Source of the DNA: RYN-230 sp963770545
Lineage (GTDB): Bacteria > Actinomycetota > Actinomycetes > Streptosporangiales > Streptosporangiaceae
Reading direction: 5' to 3'
Assembly (NCBI GenBank): GCA_963770545.1
Contig: CAVYQF010000020.1
Span: forward strand, 1 to 64,000
DNA length: 64,000 nt
Shown: positions 33,020 to 42,157 of the stretch, one piece after another
How positions within the stretch are numbered: position 1 is the stretch's first letter
Layout: each line of letters starts with the position of its first letter
Notes under the pieces: generated by a model
The model's database searches: none
What the model saw: only the letters and a program-made list of their open reading frames with translations
What the model was told of the DNA's origin: nothing
Program-made: the position numbers and the translations under genes

Positions 33020-33829
33020 ATGACTATCACGGCCCTCGGCCAGTTCGTTGCGCACGCCGGCACGGCTCCCCTGCGCCGGGGCCCGACGGTACCTCCCCCA
33101 AGCCGGGGCGAGACGGTACCTCCATGGGCGATCGTCTCGGCTGCCCTGACGCCGGTCCTGCTGACCGCGGGCTGGCTCGTCGCGGGCGCCCTCCAGCCGG
33201 CTTCGTACGACCCCGTCCGGGAGACGGTGAGCGTGATGGCTGGTCACGCGGGAACCGACCGGTGGGTAATGACCGGCGCCCTGCTGCTGGTCGGCGGCTG
33301 CCATCTGATCACAGCCGCGGGCCTGGGTGCCATCCGGTTCTCGGCCCGGGTCTTGCTGATCCTCGCGGGGCTGTCCTCTATCGGCATCGCCACGTCTCCG
33401 GAGCCCGTGGTCGGCTCCACCCCGCAGCACCTCGCCTGGACCTCGTTCGGCGCGGTGATCATCACCGTGTGGCCGGCTTTCGCGGCCAGGCGCGGATCAC
33501 CGCAGCCGCTGATCCTGAGCCGCCGGGGCGCGGCCGTCGTGACCGCCGTGTTCCTCACCCTGCTGTGCTGGCTCGTGTTCGAGACCCAGGGCGGCAGCTA
33601 TCTGGGCATGGCCGAGCGGCTGACTTCGTCGGTGCAGACCTCGTGGCCGTTCGTCGTGGCCCTGGTGCTGTGGCGTCAGGCGGCCCGGACCCGCCTGCCC
33701 GGACTCCCCGGAGAGCCACCCGGAACCTTCCATGCGCGGGCGCTGACGACCGATGGCCGGGCGATGGAGCCGACGACGACAGAGGAGCTCATGACGGAGG
33801 CGCTGCGCGGCCAGCGCGATTTAACGTGA
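33020..33829 (+). CDS. DUF998-family membrane protein
   Basis: 269 residues. About six membrane helices begin at residue 34 (AIVSAALTPVLLTAGWLVAGALQPASYDPVRETVSVMAG), a pattern typical of DUF998, with the conserved SYDPxRxTxSxMAG block after the first helix. The first 33 residues are polar with Pro-rich sequence. The stop overlaps the next gene's GTG (GTGA), so expression is linked with the acyltransferase. Function of DUF998 is unknown. Confidence 0.8.
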   Translation: MTITALGQFVAHAGTAPLRRGPTVPPPSRGETVPPWAIVSAALTPVLLTAGWLVAGALQPASYDPVRETVSVMAGHAGTDRWVMTGALLLVGGCHLITAAGLGAIRFSARVLLILAGLSSIGIATSPEPVVGSTPQHLAWTSFGAVIITVWPAFAARRGSPQPLILSRRGAAVVTAVFLTLLCWLVFETQGGSYLGMAERLTSSVQTSWPFVVALVLWRQAARTRLPGLPGEPPGTFHARALTTDGRAMEPTTTEELMTEALRGQRDLT

Positions 33830-34752
33830 TCACGGGCCTGCGGGAGCAGATCGCCGGAGTCGGCTTCGCACTCGGCTGGGGCGTGCTGAGCAACCTCCCT
33901 GCGCGGATCACGTCTCGCGGGTTCCGCGCGGCCGCTGACCGGGCCACCAGGCGCGGCGGGCCGACCGTGCGCCAGCTGCGCAAGAACCTGCGCCGGGTGG
34001 TAGGCCCGGCTGGCACCGACGAGGAGCTGGATGCCCTGGTCGGTGCGGCGATGCGGTCCTACGCCCGCTACTGGCTAGAAACCTTCCGGCTGCCGAAGCT
34101 GGACCGTGCGGAGGTGATCGCCCGGGCCGGCAGGCAGACCTTCGGGATCGAGCATCTCGACGCGGCGGTCCAGGCCGGCCGCGGGTTCATCCTGGCCCTC
34201 CCGCACACCGGCAACTATGACGTGGCGGGGCTGTGGCTCATCGACCGATACCACAAGCCGTTCACCACCGTGGCCGAGCGCTTGCGGCCGGCCTGGCTGT
34301 TCGACCGCTTCGTCGCCTACCGGGAAAGCATCGGGATGGAAGTGCTCGCGCTGACCGGCGGGGACCAGACGCCGACCGCGGTACTCACGCAACGGCTGAA
34401 GGCCGGCGGCGCGGTCTGCCTGGTGGCCGACCGCGACCTGTCACAGCACGGGGTCGAGGTCAACTTCTTCGGGGAGCGGGCCCGCATGCCGAGCGGGCCG
34501 GCGCTCCTGTCCGCCCTGACCGGAGCCGCGCTACTGCCGGTCGGGCTCTGGTTCACGCCGAATGGCGGCTGGGGTCAGCAGATCATGGCACCGGTCGGGT
34601 CGTCGGAGGGCCGACTGCGCGACCGGGTTAACGGCGCCACCCAGCAACTCGCCGACGCCTTTGCCACGATGATCACCGAGCACCCGACCGACTGGCACAT
34701 GGTGCAGAAACTCTGGCTGGCCGACCTGACCCCGCCGAACGTCCTGGACTGA
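33826..34752 (+). CDS. LpxL/PatA-type lipid acyltransferase
   Basis: 308 residues from GTG 33826. The lysophospholipid acyltransferase motif HTGNYD (about residue 127, H-x4-D) is followed by FTTVAERLRPAWLFDRFVAYRESIGMEVL and CLVADRDLSQHGVEVNFFGERARMPSGPALLSALTGAALLPV, matching phosphatidylinositol-mannoside acyltransferases of actinobacteria. It should transfer an acyl chain to a glycolipid at the inner membrane. The usual PimA/PgsA neighbours are absent here, so this may be a paralogue used for another lipid. Confidence 0.85.
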   Translation: MITGLREQIAGVGFALGWGVLSNLPARITSRGFRAAADRATRRGGPTVRQLRKNLRRVVGPAGTDEELDALVGAAMRSYARYWLETFRLPKLDRAEVIARAGRQTFGIEHLDAAVQAGRGFILALPHTGNYDVAGLWLIDRYHKPFTTVAERLRPAWLFDRFVAYRESIGMEVLALTGGDQTPTAVLTQRLKAGGAVCLVADRDLSQHGVEVNFFGERARMPSGPALLSALTGAALLPVGLWFTPNGGWGQQIMAPVGSSEGRLRDRVNGATQQLADAFATMITEHPTDWHMVQKLWLADLTPPNVLD

Positions 34753-34836
34753 CCGGGAAAGGCTCCCTGCCACGCTGACTTCCAGCACCCTCCCACCGTC
34801 CTCCCAGGTCAATCGCGGTCCTCAGTAGGCGAGCGC

Positions 34837-34909
34837 TGGCCCGGCGTTTTCGCCCGCACTGACCCGGCGTTTTCTCTGCCCGCACTGACCCGGCGTTTTC
34901 TGCCCGCAC
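34837..34909 (+). repeat. Imperfect 23-26-bp tandem repeat, 3 copies
   Basis: TGRCCCGGCGTTTTC followed by 0-3 extra bases and GCCCGCAC, at 34837, 34860 and 34886. It sits in the 3' gap between the acyltransferase and sulfotransferase genes, with a partial fourth start (GGACCCG) after it. Confidence 0.85.
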
Positions 34910-34973
34910 GGACCCGCCGCTGTCGCTACCATTAGCGTTTCTTTACCTTCCAATAAGATTCTGTTGCGCCGTA

Positions 34974-36278
34974 ATGCAGAGGTCGGACGTGAGGTTAGAC
35001 GCAGGCCGGACGGCGGCCGGCCGGGACAATCGGCTCTTCGATACCCGGGGGCCCCGCATTTACGTGCATATCGGCGAGCCGAAGACCGGCACGACTTTCC
35101 TGCAGGATGCACTGTGGGCCAACCGGGCCCGGCTGGCCGCCCAGGGCCTCCAGTTGCCGGGTTACAGTGACCGCGACCATTCGAGGGCCAGCCGGGACCT
35201 TCGGGAAACCCCCAGGCCTGCTTCTGACCCGGCTGACCCATGGACCGGCGAGTGGGACGTACTGGCGGGCCAGGCGCTGTGTGCCCCGGAGCGCGCGGTC
35301 ATCTCGAACGAACTGCTGGCGGCGTCCAGCCCCCAACAGGCCGAGCGCGCCGTGAGCTCACTGCTCCGCGCCGAAGTGCATGTCGTCGTCACCGTGCGCA
35401 ACTTTGCTGCCCTCCTGCCGGCCGAGTGGCAGGAAGCCGTCAAGTGCCGGGGCACCGTCGGATGGGAAGCGTGGCTCGACGCAGTGACCGCCGCCGAGGG
35501 GGCGGCTGACCGGCGCCGCCGGTCTTGGTTCTGGAGGGTTCACGACACCCTGACCATCCTGGACATGTGGTCACGGCACATCCCGCCGGACCAGGTGCAT
35601 GTAGTCACCGTGCCGCAGCAGGCTTCAGGGAGCCTGCTGTGGACGCGGTTCGCCGCCGCCATGGACATCGATCCGGGCGGCTGCGATGTGACCCGGGGAC
35701 GGCGGAATTCCTCGCTCGGATATGCGGAAACCGAATTCTTGCGCCGGATGAACGAGGCACTGCCGGCTGACCTGCCTGACTGGTTCTACGCCCGGGAGAT
35801 CAAGCAGATCCTCGCGCATGGTGCCCTTAGCGGCCGCCCGCACCACGCCCGGCAGGTGCTGCCGCCCGGCCACGCGGCGTGGGCGGCGGAGCAAGCGGAA
35901 ATCCTGCTTGCGGGCCTGCGCGACGCCAAGTACGACATCGTCGGTGAACTCGCCGACCTGCGCCCCGCCGGAGCGGCCGGCGCACACGCCAGACCAGCCG
36001 ATCAGCCAGCCGTGCAGTCGGCTGAGGAGCAACTCGAAGCCGCCGTGCAGGCCTCGGTGGCCCTGGCCAGCCGCTACTACCGGGTGCTGTACCCAGTCCT
36101 GCCGCGGCCGCCGCACCGTGGCGCCCGGCAGAGGGCCAGCGACATCAAGTGGGCGATGCTGAACGGCCCCGGAGTCAAGCGAGTGCTCCGCCGCGCAAGT
36201 CATCGTGCAGCCGTGCAGCGCCTGCGGGTGCTCATCTGGTGCGTGCTGACCCGCCCCGGCCGCCGCAGACGAGGCTAG
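34974..36278 (+). CDS. Sulfotransferase-family protein
   Basis: 434 residues. HIGEPKTGTTFLQDALW (about 31-47) is the PAPS-binding P-loop of sulfotransferases, and VHVVVTVRNFAALLPAEW (about 134-151) is the 3'-phosphate motif with Arg-Asn. The C-terminal 90 residues are basic and may be membrane-associated. No membrane helix at the N-terminus. It would sulfate a glycan or lipid hydroxyl. The start at 34974 follows an AT-rich promoter-like stretch (34930-34970), whose CTTCCAATAAGATTCTGTTG closely matches 4416-4437. Confidence 0.75.
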   Translation: MQRSDVRLDAGRTAAGRDNRLFDTRGPRIYVHIGEPKTGTTFLQDALWANRARLAAQGLQLPGYSDRDHSRASRDLRETPRPASDPADPWTGEWDVLAGQALCAPERAVISNELLAASSPQQAERAVSSLLRAEVHVVVTVRNFAALLPAEWQEAVKCRGTVGWEAWLDAVTAAEGAADRRRRSWFWRVHDTLTILDMWSRHIPPDQVHVVTVPQQASGSLLWTRFAAAMDIDPGGCDVTRGRRNSSLGYAETEFLRRMNEALPADLPDWFYAREIKQILAHGALSGRPHHARQVLPPGHAAWAAEQAEILLAGLRDAKYDIVGELADLRPAGAAGAHARPADQPAVQSAEEQLEAAVQASVALASRYYRVLYPVLPRPPHRGARQRASDIKWAMLNGPGVKRVLRRASHRAAVQRLRVLIWCVLTRPGRRRRG

Positions 36279-36306
36279 CCGGTGGTGATGATGATGGAAG
36301 GCGTGG

Positions 36307-39300
36307 CTAGGTGAAGAGCGCGCGGATATCGTCAGCGTCCAGGCTGCCGCTGAACGCGCCGCCGCTGTCCAGGACGCTGGTGAACAACTCAGCCTTGCGC
36401 GCCTGCAGGGCCAGGACCTTTTCCTCGATGGTGCCGGCCGAGATCAGCCGGTAAACCATCACGTTCCGGGACTGCCCGATGCGGTGGGTCCGGTCCACGG
36501 CCTGGGCTTCGGTGGCCGGGTTCCACCACGGGTCGAGCAGGAAGCAGTAGTCGGCCTCGGTGAGGTTCAGGCCGAACCCGCCTGCCTTGAGGCTGATCAG
36601 GAAAACCGGCGCGGCGCCCTCCTTGAACCGCGCCACCTCCGCGGCCCGGTCCCGGGTCTTGCCATCCAGATAGCAGTACTCCATCCCGGCCGCCTCCAGC
36701 CGTTCCCTGACCCGGCCCAGGAAGCGGGTGAACTGGCTGAACACCAGGGCCCGGTGACCGCCGGCCGCCACGTCCTGCATCTGGCTCAGCAGCAGATCGA
36801 TCTTGGCGCAGGGCAGGTCCAGGTGCGCGTCGTCGATGAGCGCGCCGTGCAGGCTGAGCTGGCGCAGCAGGGTCAGCGAGCTCAGGATCGTGAACCGGTT
36901 GGTGTCCAGGTCATCGATCAGGCTGAGCACCTTCTGCCGTTCCCGTTGCAGGTGGGTCTGGTACAGCTTGCGGTGCCGCGGATGCAGCTCCACCTCCAGC
37001 ACCTGTTCCTGCTTGGCGGGCAGGTCCGCGGCGACCTGCTCCTTGGTGCGCCGCAGGACCAGCGGCCTGATCCGGCGCCGCAACTGGGCGAGCAGGTCGG
37101 CCTGGCCATCTCGCTCGATCGGCTTCGCGTAGTACTCACGGAACCGGCCCGGATCGGGGAACAGGCCCGGCGCGGTGATCGACAGCAGCGACCACAACTC
37201 CATCAGGTTGTTCTCCATCGGCGTCCCGGTGATGGCGATCTTCACCGGGGCGGCCAGCCGGCGGGCGCATAGGTAGGTCTTGGACTGGTGGTTCTTGACG
37301 TTCTGGGCCTCGTCCAGGATCAGCCCGGCCCAGGTCAGTCCCGCGTATGCGGCGAAGTCCATGCGCAGCAGGGTGTAGGAGGTGACCACCGCGCCGGCGC
37401 CCGCAGCGATCTCCTCAAGAGACTGGCCGCGGCGGGCGGCGGTCCCGGTGACCGCTACCACCGGCAGGTCCGGCGCGAACCGGGCGGCTTCGGTGGCCCA
37501 GTTGGACACCACGCTGGTCGGGGCGACGATCAGGAAGGGCGGAAGATCTGGGTCAGCCTCCCGGGCCTGGCAGATGAGCGCGAGGGACTGGAGCGTCTTG
37601 CCCAGCCCCATGTCGTCGGCCAGGATGCCGCCGAGCTGGTGCCGCCACAAGAAGGCCAGCCAGCCGAACCCGTCCCGCTGGTAGGGCCGCAGCTCGGCGT
37701 TCAGGGCGGCGGGCAGCTCCGCGGCGGTCAGGGCCTGCGCTGAGAGCAGCCCGCTGACTTGCTGCTGCCACCGGCGGGCCTGGCGGCCGACAATGCCGAG
37801 CTCGGTCAGCTCGGCCCAGAATCCGGCTTGGAACCGGCTGATCCTCAGCCCCCCGCCCGGCGCGTCCTGCAGGGCCCGGGCTTCCTCGATCAGCCGGGCC
37901 AGGGCCTGCAGTTCCGGCTTCTGCAGCGAGAAGTAGGAACCGCCGGCGAGCAGCAGATACGGCTCACCGCGGCTGAGGGCCACGAAGACCTCCGCGAACG
38001 GAACCTCCTGCCCGGCCACGGTGATGGTGATGCCCAGGTCGAACCAGTCGTGGTCGTCGGGCACCTCATCGGCGGACACGCTGATGGACAGCGAGTCGCC
38101 GGCCTCCCGGTAGTCCGCCGGATCGCCGGTGATCTCGACCATGACGTCCGGATGATCCGCGAGCCGGGGCAGCAGCTCGGTGCTGAACCGCATGGTGTCC
38201 AGGCCGCTGAGCCGGACCTGCGGGGCGAGCGAGGGTTGCGGCTCGCCGGACACCGGATCGGTCCGGAGCAGCCCGAACCGGCCAGGGGTCAGGCCCAGGC
38301 TGGCCACGATCGCCCGCTCGGCGGTGCGGTCACGATAGGGGGCCTCGGCGGCAGGTTCCGGCACCGGAAAACGCGCGGCAGGTCCCTGGACCGGAAAGCG
38401 CGCGGCAGGTTCCTGCACCGGAAAACGCGCGGCAGGTCCCTGGACCGGAAAGCGCGCGGCAGGTTCCTGCACCGGAAAGCGCACCGGAGAGTCCCCGACC
38501 CGGTAGGCCCAGGCCCAGCTGAGCTCGAGATCGTGGCGGCCCGTGTAGTCGGCGTGGAGCAGCAGCGTGGGGCCGGTTATCTGTGGCGGTGTGAACGCGT
38601 CGTCTGAGGAGATGATGGTCGCCGCAGCGCGGAGCCTCGGGTAGTACGCCTCCTGGAACCGGGCCAGCTCCGGGGCCGGGATCTCGACCCGCTGCCCGGC
38701 CAGCGCCATCTGCTGCAACTGTGGCGGGACGGGCTTGGCCATCCTGGCCAGCTGGAATCGCCAGCGGATGCATTCGCTGACGCGCCGGGTTTCGGCGCGA
38801 TCAGCGTAGACCAGGCCATGGCCCTGCGTGCCGATGAAAGAGATCACGGTGATGGCGGCGGGGGCGCCGTCGACGCGGATGTGCGGGGCGATCGCGAGCG
38901 ACCCGGACTGGCCGGCCCGGGACTGGCCTGCGCCGGACTGGCCGGCGCGGGCCTGGCCAGCACGGGACTGGCCTGCGCCGGACTGGTCGGCGCGGGTGAG
39001 GTCCAGGCAGAGTTCCGCGCTGCGGTATCCGTCGAGCGGACCGAGGTTGCGGCCGCGGACCAGCCGCAAGCCGAGCGCGGCCGCCTCGTCCAGCAGCGGC
39101 CAGAGCTGGCGCGATTCGAAGGCGGACAGGTCGATCGACTTGCCGTCGCCGTAGCCATAGCCGTAGTAGTAGGGCTGCCCGCTCCGGGCCCGGTAGACCG
39201 CGTAGATCTCCTGGAGCAACTGCATCTGGGGATCCGGCCAGCCGTCGTAGCCGTACGCGGAGTCCAGCTTGGTCCAGCTCAGTGAGCCGCCGACCCAGCC

Positions 39301-39882
39301 CTTACGTCCCGGCCGGACCAGGCGGGCCATCAGCCGGGGCGGTGCGTCAACCTCGGCCAGGTCGCCAGAGAACGCCGGGCGCGCATCAGGAACCAGCGTC
39401 AGCTCGATGCCCAGCATGGACGAGGCCGGCGGGCCGCCCTCGTCCGGGGAGCCGCCGGCGGCGAGCGCCGTCTGCGGCTCCAGCCATGACTGCACTGACT
39501 GTTCCCAGGTCATGGTGCGGGCCTTGGCCCCCGCAGTCCGCGCGGGACCGGTCTGGGCCAGCTCTGCCTGCGCCGCGGCCAGGACCAGGGCGACGACGTG
39601 CTTGCAGTCGAATCCGACCGGGCAGCTGCACTGGCCCTCGTCGAACTCCAGTACCGACGGCCCGGCCGGATGGAAGTAGGCCACGGTCTCATAACACGAG
39701 CCGGCGCTGCCGCGCACGCTGCCGTACAACTCGCGGCGCCCGCGATCCCAGCTCATCCGGGTGACAGCGCCGTCCCGCAGGTACTGGACCCCGCGGTCGT
39801 AACTGGTCGCTCCGGCGGCGGCCACGAGCGACGTGGCATCGATAGCTGGCCACCGCTTGTCCGGGAGCGCCACGAATCGCAT
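36307..39882 (-). CDS. SWIM zinc-finger SNF2-family helicase
   Basis: 1191 residues. An N-terminal SWIM finger (CSCPVGFDCKH, about 84-94) precedes about 500 residues of DUF-type spacer, then the SNF2 ATPase with DDMGLGKTLQSL (about 754-765), ILDEAQNVKN (about 850) and the helicase C-terminal ALVFSQFTRFLGRVRERL, FLISLKAGGFGLNLTEADY, DRTHRIGQ. The spacer carries two in-frame minisatellites: AGQSG-type near residues 300-325 and a 15-residue FPVQEPAAR-type near 470-515. It likely remodels nucleoprotein or translocates on DNA. TAGCGT (39889-39894) is 6 bases before ATG, consistent with a leaderless mRNA. Confidence 0.9.
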   Translation of the reverse strand: MRFVALPDKRWPAIDATSLVAAAGATSYDRGVQYLRDGAVTRMSWDRGRRELYGSVRGSAGSCYETVAYFHPAGPSVLEFDEGQCSCPVGFDCKHVVALVLAAAQAELAQTGPARTAGAKARTMTWEQSVQSWLEPQTALAAGGSPDEGGPPASSMLGIELTLVPDARPAFSGDLAEVDAPPRLMARLVRPGRKGWVGGSLSWTKLDSAYGYDGWPDPQMQLLQEIYAVYRARSGQPYYYGYGYGDGKSIDLSAFESRQLWPLLDEAAALGLRLVRGRNLGPLDGYRSAELCLDLTRADQSGAGQSRAGQARAGQSGAGQSRAGQSGSLAIAPHIRVDGAPAAITVISFIGTQGHGLVYADRAETRRVSECIRWRFQLARMAKPVPPQLQQMALAGQRVEIPAPELARFQEAYYPRLRAAATIISSDDAFTPPQITGPTLLLHADYTGRHDLELSWAWAYRVGDSPVRFPVQEPAARFPVQGPAARFPVQEPAARFPVQGPAARFPVPEPAAEAPYRDRTAERAIVASLGLTPGRFGLLRTDPVSGEPQPSLAPQVRLSGLDTMRFSTELLPRLADHPDVMVEITGDPADYREAGDSLSISVSADEVPDDHDWFDLGITITVAGQEVPFAEVFVALSRGEPYLLLAGGSYFSLQKPELQALARLIEEARALQDAPGGGLRISRFQAGFWAELTELGIVGRQARRWQQQVSGLLSAQALTAAELPAALNAELRPYQRDGFGWLAFLWRHQLGGILADDMGLGKTLQSLALICQAREADPDLPPFLIVAPTSVVSNWATEAARFAPDLPVVAVTGTAARRGQSLEEIAAGAGAVVTSYTLLRMDFAAYAGLTWAGLILDEAQNVKNHQSKTYLCARRLAAPVKIAITGTPMENNLMELWSLLSITAPGLFPDPGRFREYYAKPIERDGQADLLAQLRRRIRPLVLRRTKEQVAADLPAKQEQVLEVELHPRHRKLYQTHLQRERQKVLSLIDDLDTNRFTILSSLTLLRQLSLHGALIDDAHLDLPCAKIDLLLSQMQDVAAGGHRALVFSQFTRFLGRVRERLEAAGMEYCYLDGKTRDRAAEVARFKEGAAPVFLISLKAGGFGLNLTEADYCFLLDPWWNPATEAQAVDRTHRIGQSRNVMVYRLISAGTIEEKVLALQARKAELFTSVLDSGGAFSGSLDADDIRALFT
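38350..38475 (-). repeat. In-frame 30-bp minisatellite inside the SNF2 gene
   Basis: GGCAGGT(T/C)CCTG(C/G)ACCGGAAA(A/G)CGCGC units of 30 bases, alternating two variants over about four copies, encode FPVQEPAAR/FPVQGPAAR on the minus strand. They lie in the linker before the ATPase core. Confidence 0.8.
38908..38997 (-). repeat. 15-bp in-frame minisatellite inside the SNF2 gene
   Basis: About six units of a 15-base GACTGGCCGGCGCGG-like repeat encode (A/S)GQ(S/A)(G/R) on the minus strand. It is another case of a 15-bp expansion in a solvent-exposed linker. Confidence 0.8.
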
Positions 39883-39968
39883 GGCGGAACGCTATCCCCG
39901 CCCACCGACACATTGGCCGCCCGCAACGCCGTCCATTGCGTCGTCCGTTTGCCGGCAGGGGCGGGGGC

Positions 39969-40029
39969 CAGGGCCGCGGGTCAGGGCCGCGGGCCAGGGC
40001 CGCGGGTCAGGGCCGCGGGTCAGGGCCGG
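39969..40029 (+). repeat. 13-bp tandem repeat between the SNF2 and RodZ-like genes
   Basis: CAGGGCCGCGGGT/C starts at 39969, 39982, 39995, 40008 and (partly) 40021. It runs into the 3' end of the RodZ-like gene. Unit length 13 would break a reading frame, and indeed it lies almost wholly outside genes. Confidence 0.88.
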
Positions 40030-41048
40030 CCCTTGACTCCGATTCCGTAGATGGCGGCCTGATAGTTTCCGGCGGGATTCTGCGGCAGCTTAGTGAACCA
40101 GACCAATACATAACGCCCGCGCGCGGGACGGCTCAGTCCTAGCCGCACGATTCCGCCCGGCCCAGCCGAGCCCGCAACCGGCCGCAGCGCCCCCAGGTTC
40201 GGCTGGTCACCTACGCGGATCTGGAAATGCGCGCCTGGGTACGCGCCGAGGGTGACCCGGATCGCGGTGACCGTGACCGGCCGGCCCATGTCCACCAGCA
40301 GGCCGGTGCCGGAGTACAGGTTGCCGAACTCGGCGGTGGTGTACCAGTCGGTGCGCCACGCGGTGCCACGCACGCCGTCGATGGCCAGGTGCGCGTTCTG
40401 CGAATCGTCCCCCGTGCCCGCAGGGCGGAACGCGGCCGCGCTCGCCGGGGCCATGGTGTGCGCCCGGACCTCCTGGGCCGGGGTCGGTGCCGGGGTGGAC
40501 CCCGTCGTGGACGGCGCCGGACTGGCCGACTGCGCCGCGGCGGGCGCGCTGGACCCGGCCGTGGCCCGCGAGGAGCGCGCGGTGTCCGGGCGCCCCGCAG
40601 CCCCGCTCGCGGCCGGGGTGGGGCTGGCGTTACCGTCCGCAGCGACGGAAAGGGCCGGTCCGGACCCGGGGCTGCCCATGATCCGGTAGCCGACGAAACC
40701 GAGCACGATCACGATGGCCGCCAGGCCGAACACCAGCATGAATCCCGGCCGGCGGTGCCACTGCGTCCGGGAGCGCTCAAGCAGTTCGTCGAGACTGGTC
40801 GCGGCCACCGGCCCGGGTGCCCGGTGGGCCTGGTCGTATTCGTGGATCAGCGGCTCGGGATCGGTCCCGACGACCTCGGCGATGCTGCGGATGTCCCCCC
40901 GGGCGTAGAAGTCGCCGCCGCAGGCCTCATAGTCGTCGGCCTCGATACTGCGGATGATCGGCGGCCTGATCCGGGTCTGCTCGCTGACCTGGGCAACGCT
41001 GAGACCTGCCTGGTGACGGGCTTCCGCTAGGGTCTCGCCGATGCTCAC
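40020..41048 (-). CDS. RodZ-like HTH membrane protein with discoidin-like C-terminus
   Basis: 342 residues from GTG 41048 (GGGAGG 6 bases upstream). Residues 1-70 are a Cro/RodZ-type HTH (SIGETLAEARHQAGLSVAQVSEQTRIRPPIIRSIEADDY... GGDFYARGDIRSIAEVVG). One membrane helix spans about 115-135 (MLVFGLAAIVIVLGFVGYRI). A Ser/Ala/Pro linker leads to an extracytoplasmic domain (about 205-342) with discoidin-like features: AIDGVRGTAWRTDWYTTAEFGNLYSGTGLLVDMGRPVTVTAIRVTLG. RodZ links MreB to wall synthesis; here the outer domain may bind a wall or surface glycan. Confidence 0.78.
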   Translation of the reverse strand: MSIGETLAEARHQAGLSVAQVSEQTRIRPPIIRSIEADDYEACGGDFYARGDIRSIAEVVGTDPEPLIHEYDQAHRAPGPVAATSLDELLERSRTQWHRRPGFMLVFGLAAIVIVLGFVGYRIMGSPGSGPALSVAADGNASPTPAASGAAGRPDTARSSRATAGSSAPAAAQSASPAPSTTGSTPAPTPAQEVRAHTMAPASAAAFRPAGTGDDSQNAHLAIDGVRGTAWRTDWYTTAEFGNLYSGTGLLVDMGRPVTVTAIRVTLGAYPGAHFQIRVGDQPNLGALRPVAGSAGPGGIVRLGLSRPARGRYVLVWFTKLPQNPAGNYQAAIYGIGVKGRP

Positions 41049-41492
41049 GCGACACCTCCCTGCCATCGGACCCACGCGCCACCGGGGAAGGCGCGGCCCA
41101 CCGTTCCATGTCACCATCATCGCCGCTACCGCGGCCGCTGAACCGCAACAGGGCCTACATCAATGCGAGGCGATGCTGAATGCGCGCGTTGCGTGCCGCG
41201 AACGACCTGGCGCTGCAATGGTGTTCCCGCCACTGAAGCGTCCGCACATGTTCTGGCCGCACCGCGCCGGGCCCTTCGGCCGCGAATTTGCGCCTTGAGT
41301 GGCCAGTGTTTCCAATGTTGCGTTTGCCTGATCTTCCGGGTTCGTGATCAACCGATTGGTGACGTTCTAGCGACACCAATCGGTTGATCACGAACCGGCA
41401 GCCGCCTGAGCGCGCTCACGAACCGGCGCCCGCTCAGCGCGGCCCGGAACTGACAGCCGCCCAGCGCGGCGACAAACAGGCAGCCGGCACCG
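41049..41492. other. 444-base intergenic region with the second palindromic element
   Basis: No credible gene. It holds the palindrome copy 2 (41340-41395) and ordinary GC-rich sequence otherwise. Short open frames across it begin within the palindrome and have no ribosome site. Confidence 0.6.
41340..41395. repeat. Palindromic element (copy 2 of 2), 22-bp perfect arms
   Basis: GTTCGTGATCAACCGATTGG... (41340-41361) pairs exactly with 41374-41395 over a 12-base centre, ACGTTCTAGCGA. Arms differ from copy 1 at 10263-10314 only by one compensated T/C (A/G) pair over the shared stretch, so stem complementarity is kept. It lies downstream of the DUF1707 gene. Confidence 0.92.
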
Positions 41493-41990
41493 CTACCAGC
41501 GGCCGCAACCCCCGCGGCCCCCGGCCCGGCCCGAACGCCAGATCCGGCGGAACACCCCGCGGACCACGCCGAAGACCAGCAGGAAGATGGCCAGCTTGCC
41601 GGGCAGCGGGAACAGGCTCAAGTGCAGGCCGACGATCAGCAGCCAGGTCGTGAACGCGGCGATGAGCGCCGGGAACAGCCCCAGGCGGGGCCGAGAGCGC
41701 GGCCCGTGCTCGTGCCTGGCCCGCTCCCGCTGGAATCCCGGGCTGGCGACCGGCGCCCGGGCCGCCGTGCTGGCCGCCCCCGCCCCGGCGGCCGCGGCCG
41801 CCGGCGTGGCGACCGGCGGCATATCGCGGGTCAGCGCGCTGAGCTGGCTGCGCATGGTCGCGGCGAACGCGGCCTCGATACGCTCGTTGAACTCCTCCAG
41901 GGTCAGCCGCCCCTGGGCGTAGTGCTCGCGCAGCGCCGCGGCGACCGCCTCACGGTCGGCGTCTCCGACGCGCAGGTCCGGTCCAGTCAC
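41493..41990 (-). CDS. DUF1707 (SHOCT-like) membrane protein
   Basis: 165 residues from GTG 41990 with GGAGG 5 bases upstream. The N-terminal DLRVGDADREAVAAALREHYAQGRLTLEEFNERIEAAFAATMRSQLSAL is the DUF1707 domain. A low-complexity Ala/Pro linker leads to two hydrophobic helices (LFPALIAAFTTWLLIVGLHLSLF, LAIFLLVFGVVRGV) and a basic Gly/Arg tail. DUF1707 proteins are frequently found beside PadR-like regulators; none is here, but an ATATC-TC-GATAT palindrome lies upstream. Confidence 0.82.
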   Translation of the reverse strand: MTGPDLRVGDADREAVAAALREHYAQGRLTLEEFNERIEAAFAATMRSQLSALTRDMPPVATPAAAAAGAGAASTAARAPVASPGFQRERARHEHGPRSRPRLGLFPALIAAFTTWLLIVGLHLSLFPLPGKLAIFLLVFGVVRGVFRRIWRSGRAGGRGGCGRW

Positions 41991-42037
41991 GTGGTCCTCC
42001 GCATGCCCCGTTGTGCCCCCGATGTACACCTGAAGAT

Positions 42038-42049
42038 ATATCTCGATAT
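42038..42049. promoter_or_regulatory. ATATC-TC-GATAT palindrome before the DUF1707 gene
   Basis: Five-base perfect arms in an AT-rich patch (42030-42050), 48 bases upstream of GTG 41990 on the minus strand. It may be an operator or include the promoter. Confidence 0.4.
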
Positions 42050-42068
42050 GGTCGTCGGCAAGTCATCA

Positions 42069-42143
42069 GCCGGACGTTGACCGTAACTTTTCATCCGCCG
42101 GACGTTGGACGTCATTTTCGTCATCCGGATGTCAGCCGGACGT
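42069..42143 (+). repeat. Three dispersed copies of GCCGGACGT(TG)
   Basis: GCCGGACGTTG at 42069 and 42097 and GCCGGACGT at 42135, in the gap between the DUF1707 gene and the 3' end of the TetR gene. Confidence 0.7.
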
Positions 42144-42157
42144 GGGGCCTTAACGGT

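Noticed and set aside
24594..34752. Secondary-metabolite gene cluster controlled by the SARP
   Set aside because: No PKS, NRPS, terpene synthase or similar core enzyme is present between 20 and 46 kb.
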